DNA of 64,000 nt, taken from positions 1-64,000 of the forward strand of contig NZ_WOFH01000010.1 of NCBI RefSeq assembly GCF_009733595.1, read 5' to 3'. The DNA comes from Actinomadura litoris (lineage in GTDB: Bacteria > Actinomycetota > Actinomycetes > Streptosporangiales > Streptosporangiaceae). A program made the translations under genes and the position numbers. The notes beneath the pieces were generated by a model that was given only the letters and a program-made list of their open reading frames with translations, made no database searches and had not been told where the DNA came from. Numbering within the stretch: the stretch's first letter is position 1; each line of letters opens with the position of its first letter. Of this stretch, positions 25,084-34,107 are shown piece by piece.

Positions 25084-25749
25084 CTAGGCGGCCTTCCTCT
25101 CCTTGTAGAGGAGCGTCCTGAGGTCCTTGGCCATGTCGGCGCTGCCGAACTGGTAGGGGAACAGGAGCCGCCCGGACCCGTCCGGCCCGTAGGTCATGAC
25201 GTTGCTGCCGTGCTGGACCTGGTAGTTCCCCTTGGGGTTCTTCGGCGCCGGGCTGACCGGGACCTTCGCGACCCCCGCCGCCCGCTCGATCGTCTTCCAC
25301 GGGCCGGTGAGCCCGACGAACGAGGGGTCGAAGCGGCCGAGGTAGTCCTTCAGCGCGGCCGGGGTGTCGCGGGCGGGGTCGGCGGTGATGAACACGACCT
25401 GGATCCGCGCCCGCTCGGCCGGGGTGAGCAGGCGCAGGGCGCCCGCCGCGTCCGCCATCGTGGTCGGGCAGACGTCGGGGCAGTTGGCGAAGCCGAAGAA
25501 CAGCAGGGTCACCTTGCCCCGCGTCCGCTTCGGCAGGTCGTAGGGGCGGCCGTTGGCGTCCGTCATCGTGACGTCCGGGAGCGTGTACGAGGCGGGCAGC
25601 ATCGTGGCCTTGTAGGGCGAGGCGGGCGTGCTGTCGACGACCGCGGCGGGGGCGGGCTCCCCGCCGCAGGCGGCGGCGCCCAGCAGGACGGCGGCCAGGC
25701 CGATGGCGGCCAGGCCCGTGCCCGGCCCGGGACGTGCGGAAACGCGCAT
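25084..25749 (-). CDS. SCO1/SenC family copper chaperone lipoprotein
   Basis: A protein of 221 residues with a signal peptide and a lipobox-like LGAAAC near residue 28. A thioredoxin-fold SCO1 domain follows. The copper ligands are the two Cys of CPDVCPTT and a His in QHGSNVMTYG. SCO proteins insert copper into the CuA centre of cytochrome oxidase at the outer membrane face. It follows a membrane-protein gene by 64 bp, probably in one transcript. Confidence 0.88.
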   Translation of the reverse strand: MRVSARPGPGTGLAAIGLAAVLLGAAACGGEPAPAAVVDSTPASPYKATMLPASYTLPDVTMTDANGRPYDLPKRTRGKVTLLFFGFANCPDVCPTTMADAAGALRLLTPAERARIQVVFITADPARDTPAALKDYLGRFDPSFVGLTGPWKTIERAAGVAKVPVSPAPKNPKGNYQVQHGSNVMTYGPDGSGRLLFPYQFGSADMAKDLRTLLYKERKAA

Positions 25750-25813
25750 GCGGAACTCTCCACGTGAGAAGGGACCCGGCGCCGGACGCGGCGGCGGGTG
25801 AAGGCTGGGGAGT

Positions 25814-26371
25814 TCAGCGCGCGGGCGGGCCGCGGACGAGCGCGCGGCGGAGCGGCGCGTCCGAGGCGGGGCGGTCCGGACGCCGCGTCCGGACCGCCGG
25901 CGGGGCCGGGAAGCCGGCGGGGGAGGCGGCCGCGATCGGCCGCCACGGGCGCCCCGCCGCGGCGGAGACCCGCCGGGCCAGCGACCACATCGCGGCCTCG
26001 CCGCGCCGCAGCCACCAGGCGGTCGCCAGGGCCGCGCCGAGATGGGCGAGCGTCATCCCGCCCCCGCCCTGGGCCGCGGGGAGGACATGCGCCTCCCCGG
26101 TGGGATGCGCGGCGCCGCCGGACGCGCCCGCGAAGAGGGCGTGGAGGGCGAACTGGGCGCCCGCGAGGAGGCCGCCGATCGTCCAGAACGACCGCTCGAC
26201 CCCGCAGAGCGCCAGCGCCAGCCCGGTCACGAGCACGAACCCGGCGGCCACCGCGAAGGGCGGCGGCACGCAGGCGCCCGCCGCGTACGCGTGGCCGGCG
26301 GTGGTCAGGGTCAGGCAGACCGTGGCGAAGACCACCGCGCGGGCAAGGCGGAAACAGGGCTGGACGAGCAT
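25814..26371 (-). CDS. membrane protein linked to SCO1
   Basis: A protein of 185 residues with four hydrophobic segments (AVVFATVCLTLTTAGHAYAA, FAVAAGFVLVTGLALALCG, TIGGLLAGAQFALHALFAG, MTLAHLGAALATAWWL) and a basic Pro-rich tail. His residues near the helix ends (HAYAAG, HALF, HLGAAL) are compatible with copper handling. Position directly upstream of the SCO1 gene suggests a role in copper or oxidase assembly; this is inference. Start ATG 26371 with GGGAGC upstream; ATG 26383 is an alternative. Confidence 0.7.
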   Translation of the reverse strand: MLVQPCFRLARAVVFATVCLTLTTAGHAYAAGACVPPPFAVAAGFVLVTGLALALCGVERSFWTIGGLLAGAQFALHALFAGASGGAAHPTGEAHVLPAAQGGGGMTLAHLGAALATAWWLRRGEAAMWSLARRVSAAAGRPWRPIAAASPAGFPAPPAVRTRRPDRPASDAPLRRALVRGPPAR

Positions 26372-26451
26372 GAGTGCTCCCATGGTCCCATGGGGGTGCC
26401 CGTGGTGAGCATCACCCCCGGAACACCATGCGCGCGAACCTACTGTCGCGT

Positions 26452-26471
26452 AACCTACGTGACCGTAGGTT
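26452..26471. promoter_or_regulatory. palindromic operator in the hemolysin III / SCO1 divergent region
   Basis: AACCTACG (26452-26459) and CGTAGGTT (26464-26471) are perfect 8-bp arms around TGAC. A further half-site AACCTAC lies at 26437-26443. The CCTACG-N4-CGTAGG pattern is typical of TetR-family operators in actinobacteria. It lies 34 bp before the hemolysin III ATG and 81 bp before the opposite gene, so it could control both. No TetR gene is nearby. Confidence 0.6.
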
Positions 26472-26504
26472 CGTTGGCGACGTTCGTTGGCGAGGAGCGA
26501 CCCC

Positions 26505-27212
26505 ATGACCACCGTGCCCGCAGTGCCCGCAACCCCCGTTCCCACCGGCACCGGGACCGACCGGCCCGAGGCGCCGTCCCCCACCCGCCCCCGGCTGCGC
26601 GGCTGGCTGCATCTCGGCGCGTTCCCGGCGGTGCTGGTCGCGGGGCTCGTGCTCGTCGCGCTCGGCCCCACGACGCAGGCGCGGCTCGCGTCCGCGCTGT
26701 ACGTGGCGACGTCGGGGATGCTGTTCGGGATCTCGGGCACCTACCACCGGCAGCGCTCGCACCGGCTGATCGAGGTGCTGCGCCGCTTCGACCACGCCAA
26801 CATCTACCTGATCATCGCCGGGACCTACACGCCGTTCGCGGTGCTGGCGCTGGACGGCGCCGTCCGCGTCTGCGTCCTCGCCATCGTGTGGACGGGCGCG
26901 GTCGCCGGGGTCGTGTTCCGGACGACCTGGATCCGCGCCCCCCGCGCGCTCTACGTCACCCTCTACATCGTCCTCGGCTGGGTCGCGGTGTTCTTCATGC
27001 CGCAGTTCCTGTCCGGCGCGGGAGCGGTCGCGTGCGTGATGGTCGCGCTCGGAGGCGTCTGCTACAGCGTGGGCGGGGTCGTCTACGGGCTGCGCCGCCC
27101 CGACCCGTCGCCGAGCTGGTTCGGCTTCCACGAGGTCTTCCACGCCTGCACGCTCGCCGCCTACGTCCTGCAATACATCGCGGTCTCCCTGGTCGTCTAC
27201 CAGTCGGCCTGA
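26505..27212 (+). CDS. hemolysin III family (PAQR) membrane protein
   Basis: A protein of 235 residues with seven membrane segments in the HlyIII/PAQR family. The conserved SGTYHRQRSHR, FDHANIYLIIAGTYTPF and FHEVFHACTLAAY contain the Ser, Asp and three His that form the putative zinc-hydrolase site (H-x3-H in the last helix). Bacterial members are thought to act on lipids or membrane fluidity; hemolysis is not the normal role. Start ATG 26505 has GAGGAG upstream. Confidence 0.88.
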   Translation: MTTVPAVPATPVPTGTGTDRPEAPSPTRPRLRGWLHLGAFPAVLVAGLVLVALGPTTQARLASALYVATSGMLFGISGTYHRQRSHRLIEVLRRFDHANIYLIIAGTYTPFAVLALDGAVRVCVLAIVWTGAVAGVVFRTTWIRAPRALYVTLYIVLGWVAVFFMPQFLSGAGAVACVMVALGGVCYSVGGVVYGLRRPDPSPSWFGFHEVFHACTLAAYVLQYIAVSLVVYQSA

Positions 27213-27330
27213 CCCGCCGGCGCGGGGCCGCGCGCGCCGGGGCACCCTGGATGCGACCTCACCCGCCCGCGCATGGCACCCTTAGACGGCAGGGGATAGA
27301 CCGGGCACTCACGTCCTACGCAGGGAGAGC

Positions 27331-28281
27331 ATGGTGCGGCGCTGGTATGGCCTCGACGAGGTTCCCGCCGACTGGGGCCGTTCGGTGGTCACCATCGGGG
27401 TGTTCGACGGAGTGCACCGCGGCCACCAGCGCATCGTGGGCGCCGCCGCCGAGGAGGCGCGCCGGCGCGGGCTGCGGTCCGTGGTGATCACCTTCGACCC
27501 GCACCCGGACGAGGTCGTCCGCCCCGGCACGCACCCGCCGCTGCTGGCCTCCACCACGCGCCGGATCGAGCTGCTGGAGGGCCTCGGCACCGACGCGGTC
27601 GTCGTCGTGCCGTTCACGCTGGAGCTGTCCAAGGTGCCGCCGGACGAGTTCGTCCAGTCCGTGCTCGTCGACCGGCTGCACACCGCGCACGTGATCGTCG
27701 GCGAGGACTTCCGGTTCGGGCACCGCGCCAAGGGCGACGTCGCGCTGCTGACCGAGCTGGGCGAGAAGTACGACTTCACCGCCGAGGGCACGCCGCTGGT
27801 CGCCAACGGCGACACGATCTCCTCCTCCTACATCCGCGCGCGGCTGGACGCGGGCGACGTCGAGGCGGCGGCGACCGCGCTCGGCCGCCCGCACCGCGTC
27901 GAGGGCGTCGTGGTGCGCGGCCACCAGCGCGGCCGGGCGCTCGGCTTCCCGACCGCCAACCTGGAGACGCTGCCGCACACCGCGATCCCGGCGGACGGCG
28001 TGTACGCGGGCTGGCTGGTCTGCGACTCCGAGCGCTACCCGGGCTTCCGCTGGCCCGCCGCGATCTCCATCGGCACCAACCCGACGTTCGAGGGCGTGGA
28101 GCGGACCGTCGAGGCCTACGCGCTGGACCGCGACGACCTCGACCTGTACGGCGAGCACATGGCCGCCGACTTCACCGCGCGCATCCGCGACACCCTCAAG
28201 TTCGACTCGATCGAGGCGCTGATCGAGGAGATGCACCGCGACGTCGACCGCGCCCGCGAGATCACCGCGCCCGACGCCTAG
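27331..28281 (+). CDS. ribF: bifunctional riboflavin kinase/FAD synthetase
   Basis: A protein of 316 residues making FMN and FAD from riboflavin. The N-terminal nucleotidyltransferase domain has GVFDGVHRGHQRI and SSSYIRARLDAGDVE. The C-terminal kinase domain has GRALGFPTANLE and SIGTNPTFEGVERTVEAY. GGGAGAGC stands before ATG 27331. It precedes rpsO and pnp as in other actinomycetes. No FMN riboswitch is seen upstream. Confidence 0.93.
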   Translation: MVRRWYGLDEVPADWGRSVVTIGVFDGVHRGHQRIVGAAAEEARRRGLRSVVITFDPHPDEVVRPGTHPPLLASTTRRIELLEGLGTDAVVVVPFTLELSKVPPDEFVQSVLVDRLHTAHVIVGEDFRFGHRAKGDVALLTELGEKYDFTAEGTPLVANGDTISSSYIRARLDAGDVEAAATALGRPHRVEGVVVRGHQRGRALGFPTANLETLPHTAIPADGVYAGWLVCDSERYPGFRWPAAISIGTNPTFEGVERTVEAYALDRDDLDLYGEHMAADFTARIRDTLKFDSIEALIEEMHRDVDRAREITAPDA

Positions 28282-28356
28282 GACACCCCAGGTCAGCGCC
28301 CCCGGTAACCGGGCAGAACCGGGCGCACCCTGCGTGATCACGCCGTTTCAGCATCG

Positions 28357-28386
28357 TGACGGGGTGGCTTTCGGACATGGTACGGT
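28357..28386 (+). promoter_or_regulatory. candidate rpsO promoter
   Basis: TGACGG (28357-28362) and TACGGT (28381-28386) are 18 bp apart in the 242-bp gap between ribF and rpsO. A hairpin (GCCGGG with CCCGGC) follows near the predicted transcript start, leaving a leader of about 130 bases. S15 regulates its own leader in other bacteria; whether it does so here is not shown. Confidence 0.4.
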
Positions 28387-28523
28387 GAATAGTCGCCGGG
28401 AAGGGCCCCGGCGCGGTTGGCTGCACCCTCATGCGGCTCACCACTCTCTTAACACGCACCATGCGGACCCGAGCGCCCACCGGGCCCGGGATCTGCGGGT
28501 GACGACCTCACTGAAGGAGCCAC

Positions 28524-28793
28524 GTGTCGCTCGACACCGCCACGAAGAAGCAGATCATCGCCGAGTACGCGACCACTGAGGGTGACACCGGTTCCCCGGA
28601 GGTCCAGGTCGCGCTGCTGACCCGGCGGATCAACGATCTCACCGAGCACCTCAAGGAGCACAAGCACGACCACCACAGCCGCCGCGGGCTGCTGCTGCTG
28701 GTCGGCCAGCGTCGCCGGCTCCTGAAGTACCTGAGCAACAAGGACATCAACCGCTACCGGAAGCTGATCGAGCGACTCGGTCTGCGCCGATAG
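28524..28793 (+). CDS. rpsO: 30S ribosomal protein S15
   Basis: A protein of 89 residues, the standard S15 length. ATTEGDTGSPEVQVALLTRR, the HKHDHHSRRGLL RNA-contact loop and the end RYRKLIERLGLRR are universal. It binds the central domain of 16S rRNA. GTG 28524 follows GAAGGAG. A strong terminator follows 7 bases after the stop codon. Confidence 0.97.
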   Translation: MSLDTATKKQIIAEYATTEGDTGSPEVQVALLTRRINDLTEHLKEHKHDHHSRRGLLLLVGQRRRLLKYLSNKDINRYRKLIERLGLRR

Positions 28794-28799
28794 CACACC

Positions 28800-28829
28800 G
28801 AGGGAGTGGCCACGGCCACTCCCTCTCTT
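28800..28829 (+). terminator. rpsO terminator
   Basis: GAGGGAGTGGCC (28800-28811) pairs with GGCCACTCCCTC (28814-28825) and is followed by TCTT. It lies directly behind the rpsO stop codon. In Streptomyces the rpsO-pnp interval also carries a terminator with partial read-through into pnp. Confidence 0.8.
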
Positions 28830-28996
28830 GCATCGGGCCGGACGGCCGCGCCGCGCCACCGCGCACGGCGTCCCCGTCCGGCCACGCCGGAGGCCCGGCC
28901 GTGCGGGCCGGCCCCCGGCGCACCGGCCGCCCGGCCCAGATGGCCGGGTGGGCCGCCAACTGGAGACAAGCCTCGCGGACACCGCTGGTGCGGGCC

Positions 28997-29070
28997 GGTC
29001 CTCGGTAGTGGCTTCCGGATCCGTCCGCCGCGCCGGCGGGCATGCGATCCGGATGCTTCGATCGAAGACC
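28997..29070 (+). ncRNA. structured leader of pnp
   Basis: The 341 bp between rpsO and pnp hold a long hairpin with three stacked stems. GGTCCTCG (28997-29004) pairs with CGAAGACC (29063-29070) with one mismatch, CGGATC (29016-29021) pairs with GATCCG (29046-29051), and a CCGCCG/CGGCGG tip closes the loop. In Streptomyces a hairpin in this place is cut by RNase III and takes part in PNPase autocontrol; the same role here is inference from position. Confidence 0.55.
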
Positions 29071-29134
29071 GGCAGCGTGAAAGCCACGGGAGACGGCCGC
29101 GGGGACCGACGAAGGAACCTTGAGGAGGTTTCCC

Positions 29135-31504
29135 GTGACAGAAGCCGTGCGCATCGATGGCGCGCAGAGCACCGAGGCCGTGATCGACAACGGCACGTTC
29201 GGCACCCGGACCATCCGCTTCGAGACGGGCCGGCTGGCCCGCCAGGCGGCCGGCTCGGCCGTCGCCTACCTCGACGACGAGACGATGGTCCTGTCGGCGA
29301 CCACCGCGTCCAAGAAGCCCAAGGACAACCTGGACTTCTTCCCGCTGACCGTGGACGTCGAGGAGCGGATGTACGCGGCCGGGCGCATCCCCGGCTCGTT
29401 CTTCCGCCGCGAGGGCCGCCCGTCCGAGGACGCGATCCTCACCTGCCGCCTGATCGACCGGCCGCTGCGCCCCTCGTTCGCCAAGGGCCTGCGCAACGAG
29501 ATCCAGGTCGTCGAGACGATCATGGCGCTGCACCCCGACCACCTGTACGACGTCGTGGCGATCAACGCCGCCTCGATGTCCACGCAGCTCGCCGGGCTGC
29601 CCTTCTCCGGCCCGATCGGCGGCGTCCGCGTCGCGCTGATCGACGGCCAGTGGGTCGGCTTCCCGACCCACCCCGAGCTGGAGCGCGCGACCTTCGACAT
29701 GGTCGTCGCGGGCCGCACGCTGGAGGACGGCGACGTCGCGATCATGATGGTCGAGGCCGAGTCGACCCGCGACACGCTGAAGCTCGTCGGCGAGGGCGCG
29801 ACCGCGCCGACCGAGGAGACCGTCGCGCAGGGCCTGGAGGCGGCCAAGCCGTTCATCAAGGTGCTGTGCAAGGCGCAGAGCGACCTCGCCGCGGTCGCCG
29901 CCAAGGAGACCGCCGAGTACCCGGTCTTCCTGGACTACCAGGACGACGTGCTCGCCGCCGTCACCGCCGCCGTCGGCGAGGACCTCGCGCAGGCGCTGAC
30001 CATCGCGGGCAAGCAGGAGCGCGAGTCCCGGCTGGACGAGATCAAGGCCGGCGCCGCCGAGAAGCTCGGCGAGGACTTCGAGGGCCGCGAGAAGGAGATC
30101 TCCGCCGCGTTCCGCGCCGTGACCAAGAAGCTCGTCCGCGAGCGGGTCATCCGCGACGGGCTGCGCATCGACGGCCGCGGGCTGAAGGACATCCGCCAGC
30201 TCACCGCCGAGGCGCACGTGATCCCGCGGGTGCACGGGTCGGCGGTTTTCGAGCGCGGCGAGACGCAGATCCTCGGCGTCACCACGTTGAACATGCTCCG
30301 CATGGAGCAGATGATCGACACGCTGAACCCCGAGCGCACCAAGCGCTACATGCACAACTACAACTTCCCGCCCTACTCGACCGGTGAGACCGGCCGGGTG
30401 GGCTCGCCGAAGCGGCGCGAGATCGGGCACGGCGCGCTCGCCGAGCGCGCGCTGATCCCGGTGCTGCCGACCCGCGAGGAGTTCCCCTACGCGATCCGGC
30501 AGGTGTCGGAGGCGGTCAGCTCGAACGGCTCCACGTCGATGGGCTCGGTGTGCGCGTCCACGATGTCGCTGCTGGACGCGGGCGTCCCCCTCAAGCAGAT
30601 GGTCGCGGGCATCGCGATGGGCCTGATCCACGAGGGCGGCGAGTACGTCACGCTGACCGACATCCTCGGCGCCGAGGACGCGTTCGGCGACATGGACTTC
30701 AAGGTCGCCGGCACCCGTGACGTGATCACCGCGCTCCAGCTCGACACCAAGCTCGACGGCATCCCCGCCTCGGTGCTGGCCGCCGCGCTCAAGCAGGCCA
30801 AGGGCGCGCGGCTGGCGATCCTGGACGTCATGCAGGAGGCCATCGAGGCGCCCGCCGAGATGAGCCCGAACGCGCCGCGGATCATCACGATCAAGGTCCC
30901 GGTCGACAAGATCGGCGAGGTCATCGGCCCCAAGGGCAAGATGATCAACTCGATCCAGGACGACACCGGCGCCGACATCACGATCGAGGACGACGGCACG
31001 ATCTACGTCGGCGCCACCGACGGGCCCTCCGCCGAGGCCGCGCGGCAGGCGATCAACGCGATCGCCAACCCGCACATGCCGGAGGTCGGCGAGCGGTTCC
31101 TCGGCACCGTCGTCAAGACCACGACGTTCGGCGCGTTCGTGTCGCTGCTGCCCGGCAAGGACGGCCTGCTGCACGTCTCGCAGATCCGCAAGCTGCACGG
31201 CGGCGCCCGGATCGAGAACGTCGAGGACGTCATCGGCGTCGGCGAGAAGATCCAGGTCGAGGTCACCGAGATCGACCAGCGCGGCAAGCTGTCGCTGGTG
31301 CCGGTCGAGGTCGTCGACCGCGAGTCCGCGGCCGCCGACGAGGCGGGCGAGGGCCCGGCGGACGCGGCGTCCGGCGACGCGGCCGACGACGGCGAGGACG
31401 GCGGCGCGCGCCGGGAGCGCGGCGAGGACGGCGAGCGCCGCGGGGCCCCGCGCCGCCGCCGCACCCGCCGCGGCGGCGACGACGCCGGCCAGCGCAACTC
31501 CTGA
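29135..31504 (+). CDS. pnp: polyribonucleotide nucleotidyltransferase (PNPase)
   Basis: A protein of 789 residues: two RNase PH domains joined by an alpha-helical domain, then KH (KIGEVIGPKGKMINSIQDD, ~590) and S1 domains (GTVVKTTTFGAFVSLLPGKD). It degrades RNA by phosphorolysis and in actinomycetes also adds 3' tails; GPSI-type enzymes also have ppGpp synthase claims in the literature. The last ~60 residues are acidic then Arg-rich. GTG 29135 follows GAGGAGG at ideal spacing. A 15-bp perfect terminator follows. Confidence 0.95.
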   Translation: MTEAVRIDGAQSTEAVIDNGTFGTRTIRFETGRLARQAAGSAVAYLDDETMVLSATTASKKPKDNLDFFPLTVDVEERMYAAGRIPGSFFRREGRPSEDAILTCRLIDRPLRPSFAKGLRNEIQVVETIMALHPDHLYDVVAINAASMSTQLAGLPFSGPIGGVRVALIDGQWVGFPTHPELERATFDMVVAGRTLEDGDVAIMMVEAESTRDTLKLVGEGATAPTEETVAQGLEAAKPFIKVLCKAQSDLAAVAAKETAEYPVFLDYQDDVLAAVTAAVGEDLAQALTIAGKQERESRLDEIKAGAAEKLGEDFEGREKEISAAFRAVTKKLVRERVIRDGLRIDGRGLKDIRQLTAEAHVIPRVHGSAVFERGETQILGVTTLNMLRMEQMIDTLNPERTKRYMHNYNFPPYSTGETGRVGSPKRREIGHGALAERALIPVLPTREEFPYAIRQVSEAVSSNGSTSMGSVCASTMSLLDAGVPLKQMVAGIAMGLIHEGGEYVTLTDILGAEDAFGDMDFKVAGTRDVITALQLDTKLDGIPASVLAAALKQAKGARLAILDVMQEAIEAPAEMSPNAPRIITIKVPVDKIGEVIGPKGKMINSIQDDTGADITIEDDGTIYVGATDGPSAEAARQAINAIANPHMPEVGERFLGTVVKTTTFGAFVSLLPGKDGLLHVSQIRKLHGGARIENVEDVIGVGEKIQVEVTEIDQRGKLSLVPVEVVDRESAAADEAGEGPADAASGDAADDGEDGGARRERGEDGERRGAPRRRRTRRGGDDAGQRNS

Positions 31505-31519
31505 CGGACATACCGATGA

Positions 31520-31560
31520 CCGACCGGCCTGCCCACGACGGGCAGGCCGGTCGGCCGTTT
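31520..31560 (+). terminator. pnp terminator
   Basis: CCGACCGGCCTGCCC (31520-31534) pairs perfectly with GGGCAGGCCGGTCGG (31540-31554) around the loop ACGAC, followed by CCGTTT. This 15-bp stem begins 16 bases after the pnp stop and ends before the M16 peptidase gene. Confidence 0.85.
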
Positions 31561-31585
31561 CCCATCGACGGAATGTGAGCGACAC

Positions 31586-32914
31586 GTGACGCTGCCGGCG
31601 AGGGCGCAGGAGCCCGGCACCACCACCACGATCCACACCGAGGGCGCCGGCGCGGTCCGCCGCACCGTCCTGCCCGGCGGGCTCCGCGTGATCACCGAGT
31701 CGATGCCGACCGTGCGGTCCGCCGCGTTCGGCATCTGGTCGGGTGTCGGGTCCCGCGACGAGGCGGTCGCCGACGCGGGCGCCAGCCACTACCTGGAGCA
31801 CGTGCTGTTCAAGGGCACGCGCACCCGGTCGGCGCTGGAGATCTCGGCGGCGCTCGACGCCGTCGGCGGCGACCTCAACGCGTTCACCGCCAAGGAGTAC
31901 ACCTGCTACTACGCGCGGGTGCTCGACTCCGACCTGCCGCTCGCCGTGGACGTCGTGTCGGACATGGTGGCGGCGTCGGTCAACCGCCCCGAGGACGTCG
32001 AGGCCGAGCGCGGGGTGATCCTCGAAGAGATCCACATGCGCGACGACGACCCCGGCGACCTCATCCACGACGAGTTCGCGACCGCGCTGTACGGGGACAC
32101 GCCGCTCGGCCGCCCGATCCTCGGCACCGTCGAGTCGATCAACGCGCTGTCGCGGGACCGGATCCACGACTACTACCGCGAGCACTACGTCCCGTCCAAC
32201 CTGGTCGTGTCCGTGGCGGGCAACATCGACCACGAGGAGGTCGTCGGGCTGGTCTCGCGCGCGTTCGCCGAGCACCTGACCGGCGGCGCCGCGCCCGCCG
32301 CGCCCCGGCTGAACGGTGCGCCCGTGCCGGTCGCCCCGTCCACCCGGGTGATCGACAAGGACACCGAGCAGGCGCACATCGTGCTCGGCGGCGCCGGGGT
32401 GTCGCGCACCGACGACCGCCGGTTCGCGCTCGGCGTGCTGAACGCGGCGCTCGGCGGCGGCATGTCCTCGCGGCTGTTCCAGGAGGTGCGGGAGAAGCGC
32501 GGCCTCGCCTACTCGGTGTACAGCTACACCGCGCAGTACGCCGACTCGGGCGTGTTCGGCGTCTACGCGGGCTGCCAGCCGGGCAAGGTCGAGGAGGTCC
32601 TGTCGATCTGCCGGGACGAGGTCGCCAAGGTCGCCGGGGACGGCGGGCAGGGCCTCACCGCCGAGGAGCTGGAGCGCGGGAAGGGCCAGCTGCGCGGCGC
32701 GATGGTCCTCGGCCTGGAGGACACCGGGTCGCGGATGAGCCGCATCGGCAAGAGCGAGCTGGTGTATGAGTCGCTGCTGCCGGTCGACGAGGTGCTCGCG
32801 CGGATCGAGGCCGTGACGCTGGAGGACGTCCGCGCCGTCGCGCACGAGGTGCTGGACTCCCCGCAGGCCCTCACGGTGATCGGCCCGGTCGGCGACCGCG
32901 ACTTCGCCGCCTGA
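31586..32914 (+). CDS. M16-family zinc peptidase
   Basis: A protein of 442 residues with the inverted zinc motif HYLEH (~residue 67) and the downstream Glu in EAERGVILEEIHM, so the active N-domain is intact; the C-domain has the expected R/Y pair region (EVREKRGLAYSVYSY). This is the PepR/YmxG-type processing peptidase that follows pnp in Gram-positive bacteria; its substrates are unknown. GTG 31586 lies 81 bp after pnp. The stop codon is inside a 17-bp tandem repeat. Confidence 0.9.
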   Translation: MTLPARAQEPGTTTTIHTEGAGAVRRTVLPGGLRVITESMPTVRSAAFGIWSGVGSRDEAVADAGASHYLEHVLFKGTRTRSALEISAALDAVGGDLNAFTAKEYTCYYARVLDSDLPLAVDVVSDMVAASVNRPEDVEAERGVILEEIHMRDDDPGDLIHDEFATALYGDTPLGRPILGTVESINALSRDRIHDYYREHYVPSNLVVSVAGNIDHEEVVGLVSRAFAEHLTGGAAPAAPRLNGAPVPVAPSTRVIDKDTEQAHIVLGGAGVSRTDDRRFALGVLNAALGGGMSSRLFQEVREKRGLAYSVYSYTAQYADSGVFGVYAGCQPGKVEEVLSICRDEVAKVAGDGGQGLTAEELERGKGQLRGAMVLGLEDTGSRMSRIGKSELVYESLLPVDEVLARIEAVTLEDVRAVAHEVLDSPQALTVIGPVGDRDFAA

Positions 32915-32967
32915 ACCCCCGAGCCGCCTGAACCCCCGAGCCGCCTGAACCCCCGAGCCGCCTGAAT
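32906..32967. repeat. 17-bp tandem repeat over the peptidase stop codon
   Basis: GCCGCCTGAACCCCCGA begins at 32906, 32923 and 32940, with a partial fourth copy at 32957. The first unit contains the M16 peptidase stop codon, so repeat number does not alter the protein. It is a probable slippage product in the 75-bp gap before the next gene. Confidence 0.9.
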
Positions 32968-32989
32968 TCCCGCCCCCAGGAGCCCTGAC

Positions 32990-34090
32990 GTGAGCACCGG
33001 CTGGATCTGCCATGAGCGCTACTTCTGGCACGACACCGGGACCGGCCCGCTCGGCATGCCCGGCGGCGGCTACCTGGAGCCGCTGCGCCACCCGGACACC
33101 CCGGAGGCCAAGCGGCGGCTGCGCAACCTGGTCGAGGTGAGCGGGCTGCTGGACGCGCTGGTGCCGGTGGCGCCGCGGCCGGCCACCGAGGCCGAGCTGC
33201 TGCGCGTCCACACCGAGGCGCACGTGACGCGGATGCGGGAGCTGTCGGAGTCGGGCGGCGGCGACGCGGGCGACGGCGAGTCGGCGTTCGGCCCCGGCTC
33301 CTACGAGATCGCCCGCCTCGCCGCCGGCGGGGTGATCGCGGCGGTCGACGCCGTCCTGGACGGGACCGTCGACAACGCCTACGCGCTGGTCCGGCCGCCG
33401 GGCCACCACGCCGTGCCCGACCAGGGCATCGGGTTCTGCATGTTCGGCAACATCGCGGTCGCCGCGGAGCACGCCCGGTCGCGGGGGCTCCGCCGGGTCG
33501 CGGTCGTCGACTGGGACGTCCACCACGGCAACGGCACCCAGGCGGTCTTCGAGTCCGACCCGGGCGTGCTGGCGGTCTCGCTGCACCAGGACGGGCTGTT
33601 CCCGGCCGACTCGGGCAAGGTCGCCGAGCGCGGCACCGGGGCGGGGGAGGGGTTCACGGTCAACGTCCCGCTGCCCGCCGGGTCCGGCTCCGGCGCGTAC
33701 GAGGAGGCGTTCGAGCGGGTGGTGGGGCCCGCCGTCCGCGCGTTCGCGCCCGAGCTGGTCTTCGTGGCCTGCGGGTTCGACGCGGGCGCCTTCGACCCGC
33801 TCGCCCGCATGTGCCTGCACTCCGACGCCTACCGGATGATGACCGCGCGCGTGCTCTCCTACGGCGCGCCGGTCGTCGTCGTCCACGAGGGCGGCTACTC
33901 GCCCGAGTACGTCCCGTTCTGCGGCCTCGCGGTCGTGGAGACCCTCGCCGGCGTCCGGACGCCCGTCACCGACCCGTTCCTGGAGAGCCTGCTCGGCATT
34001 CCCGGCCAGGAGATGGCCCCCCACCAGCGGGAGGCCGTGGAGCGCGCGGCGGCGGCGCTCGATCTCGACGCCGTTAGACCCCGTCCCTGA
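32990..34090 (+). CDS. histone deacetylase-like (class II) amidohydrolase
   Basis: A protein of 366 residues of the arginase/deacetylase fold. RPPGHHAVPDQGIGFCMFGN, the zinc-site DWDVHHGNGTQ, CGFDAGAFDPLARM and the Tyr loop HEGGYSPEY are intact, so it should be a zinc deacetylase. Bacterial class II homologues act on acetylated polyamines, acetyl-lysine or other small amides; the substrate here is unknown. GTG 32990 follows CAGGAG. It is followed by a small membrane-protein gene, then dapB. Confidence 0.88.
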   Translation: MSTGWICHERYFWHDTGTGPLGMPGGGYLEPLRHPDTPEAKRRLRNLVEVSGLLDALVPVAPRPATEAELLRVHTEAHVTRMRELSESGGGDAGDGESAFGPGSYEIARLAAGGVIAAVDAVLDGTVDNAYALVRPPGHHAVPDQGIGFCMFGNIAVAAEHARSRGLRRVAVVDWDVHHGNGTQAVFESDPGVLAVSLHQDGLFPADSGKVAERGTGAGEGFTVNVPLPAGSGSGAYEEAFERVVGPAVRAFAPELVFVACGFDAGAFDPLARMCLHSDAYRMMTARVLSYGAPVVVVHEGGYSPEYVPFCGLAVVETLAGVRTPVTDPFLESLLGIPGQEMAPHQREAVERAAAALDLDAVRPRP

Positions 34091-34107
34091 CCGGGTATCG
34101 CCCCGGC

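Noticed and set aside
28754..34024. A 1756-codon open frame antisense to pnp, the M16 peptidase and the deacetylase
   Set aside because: It covers several certain genes on the other strand, has no recognisable domain and reflects the lack of stop codons at high G+C.
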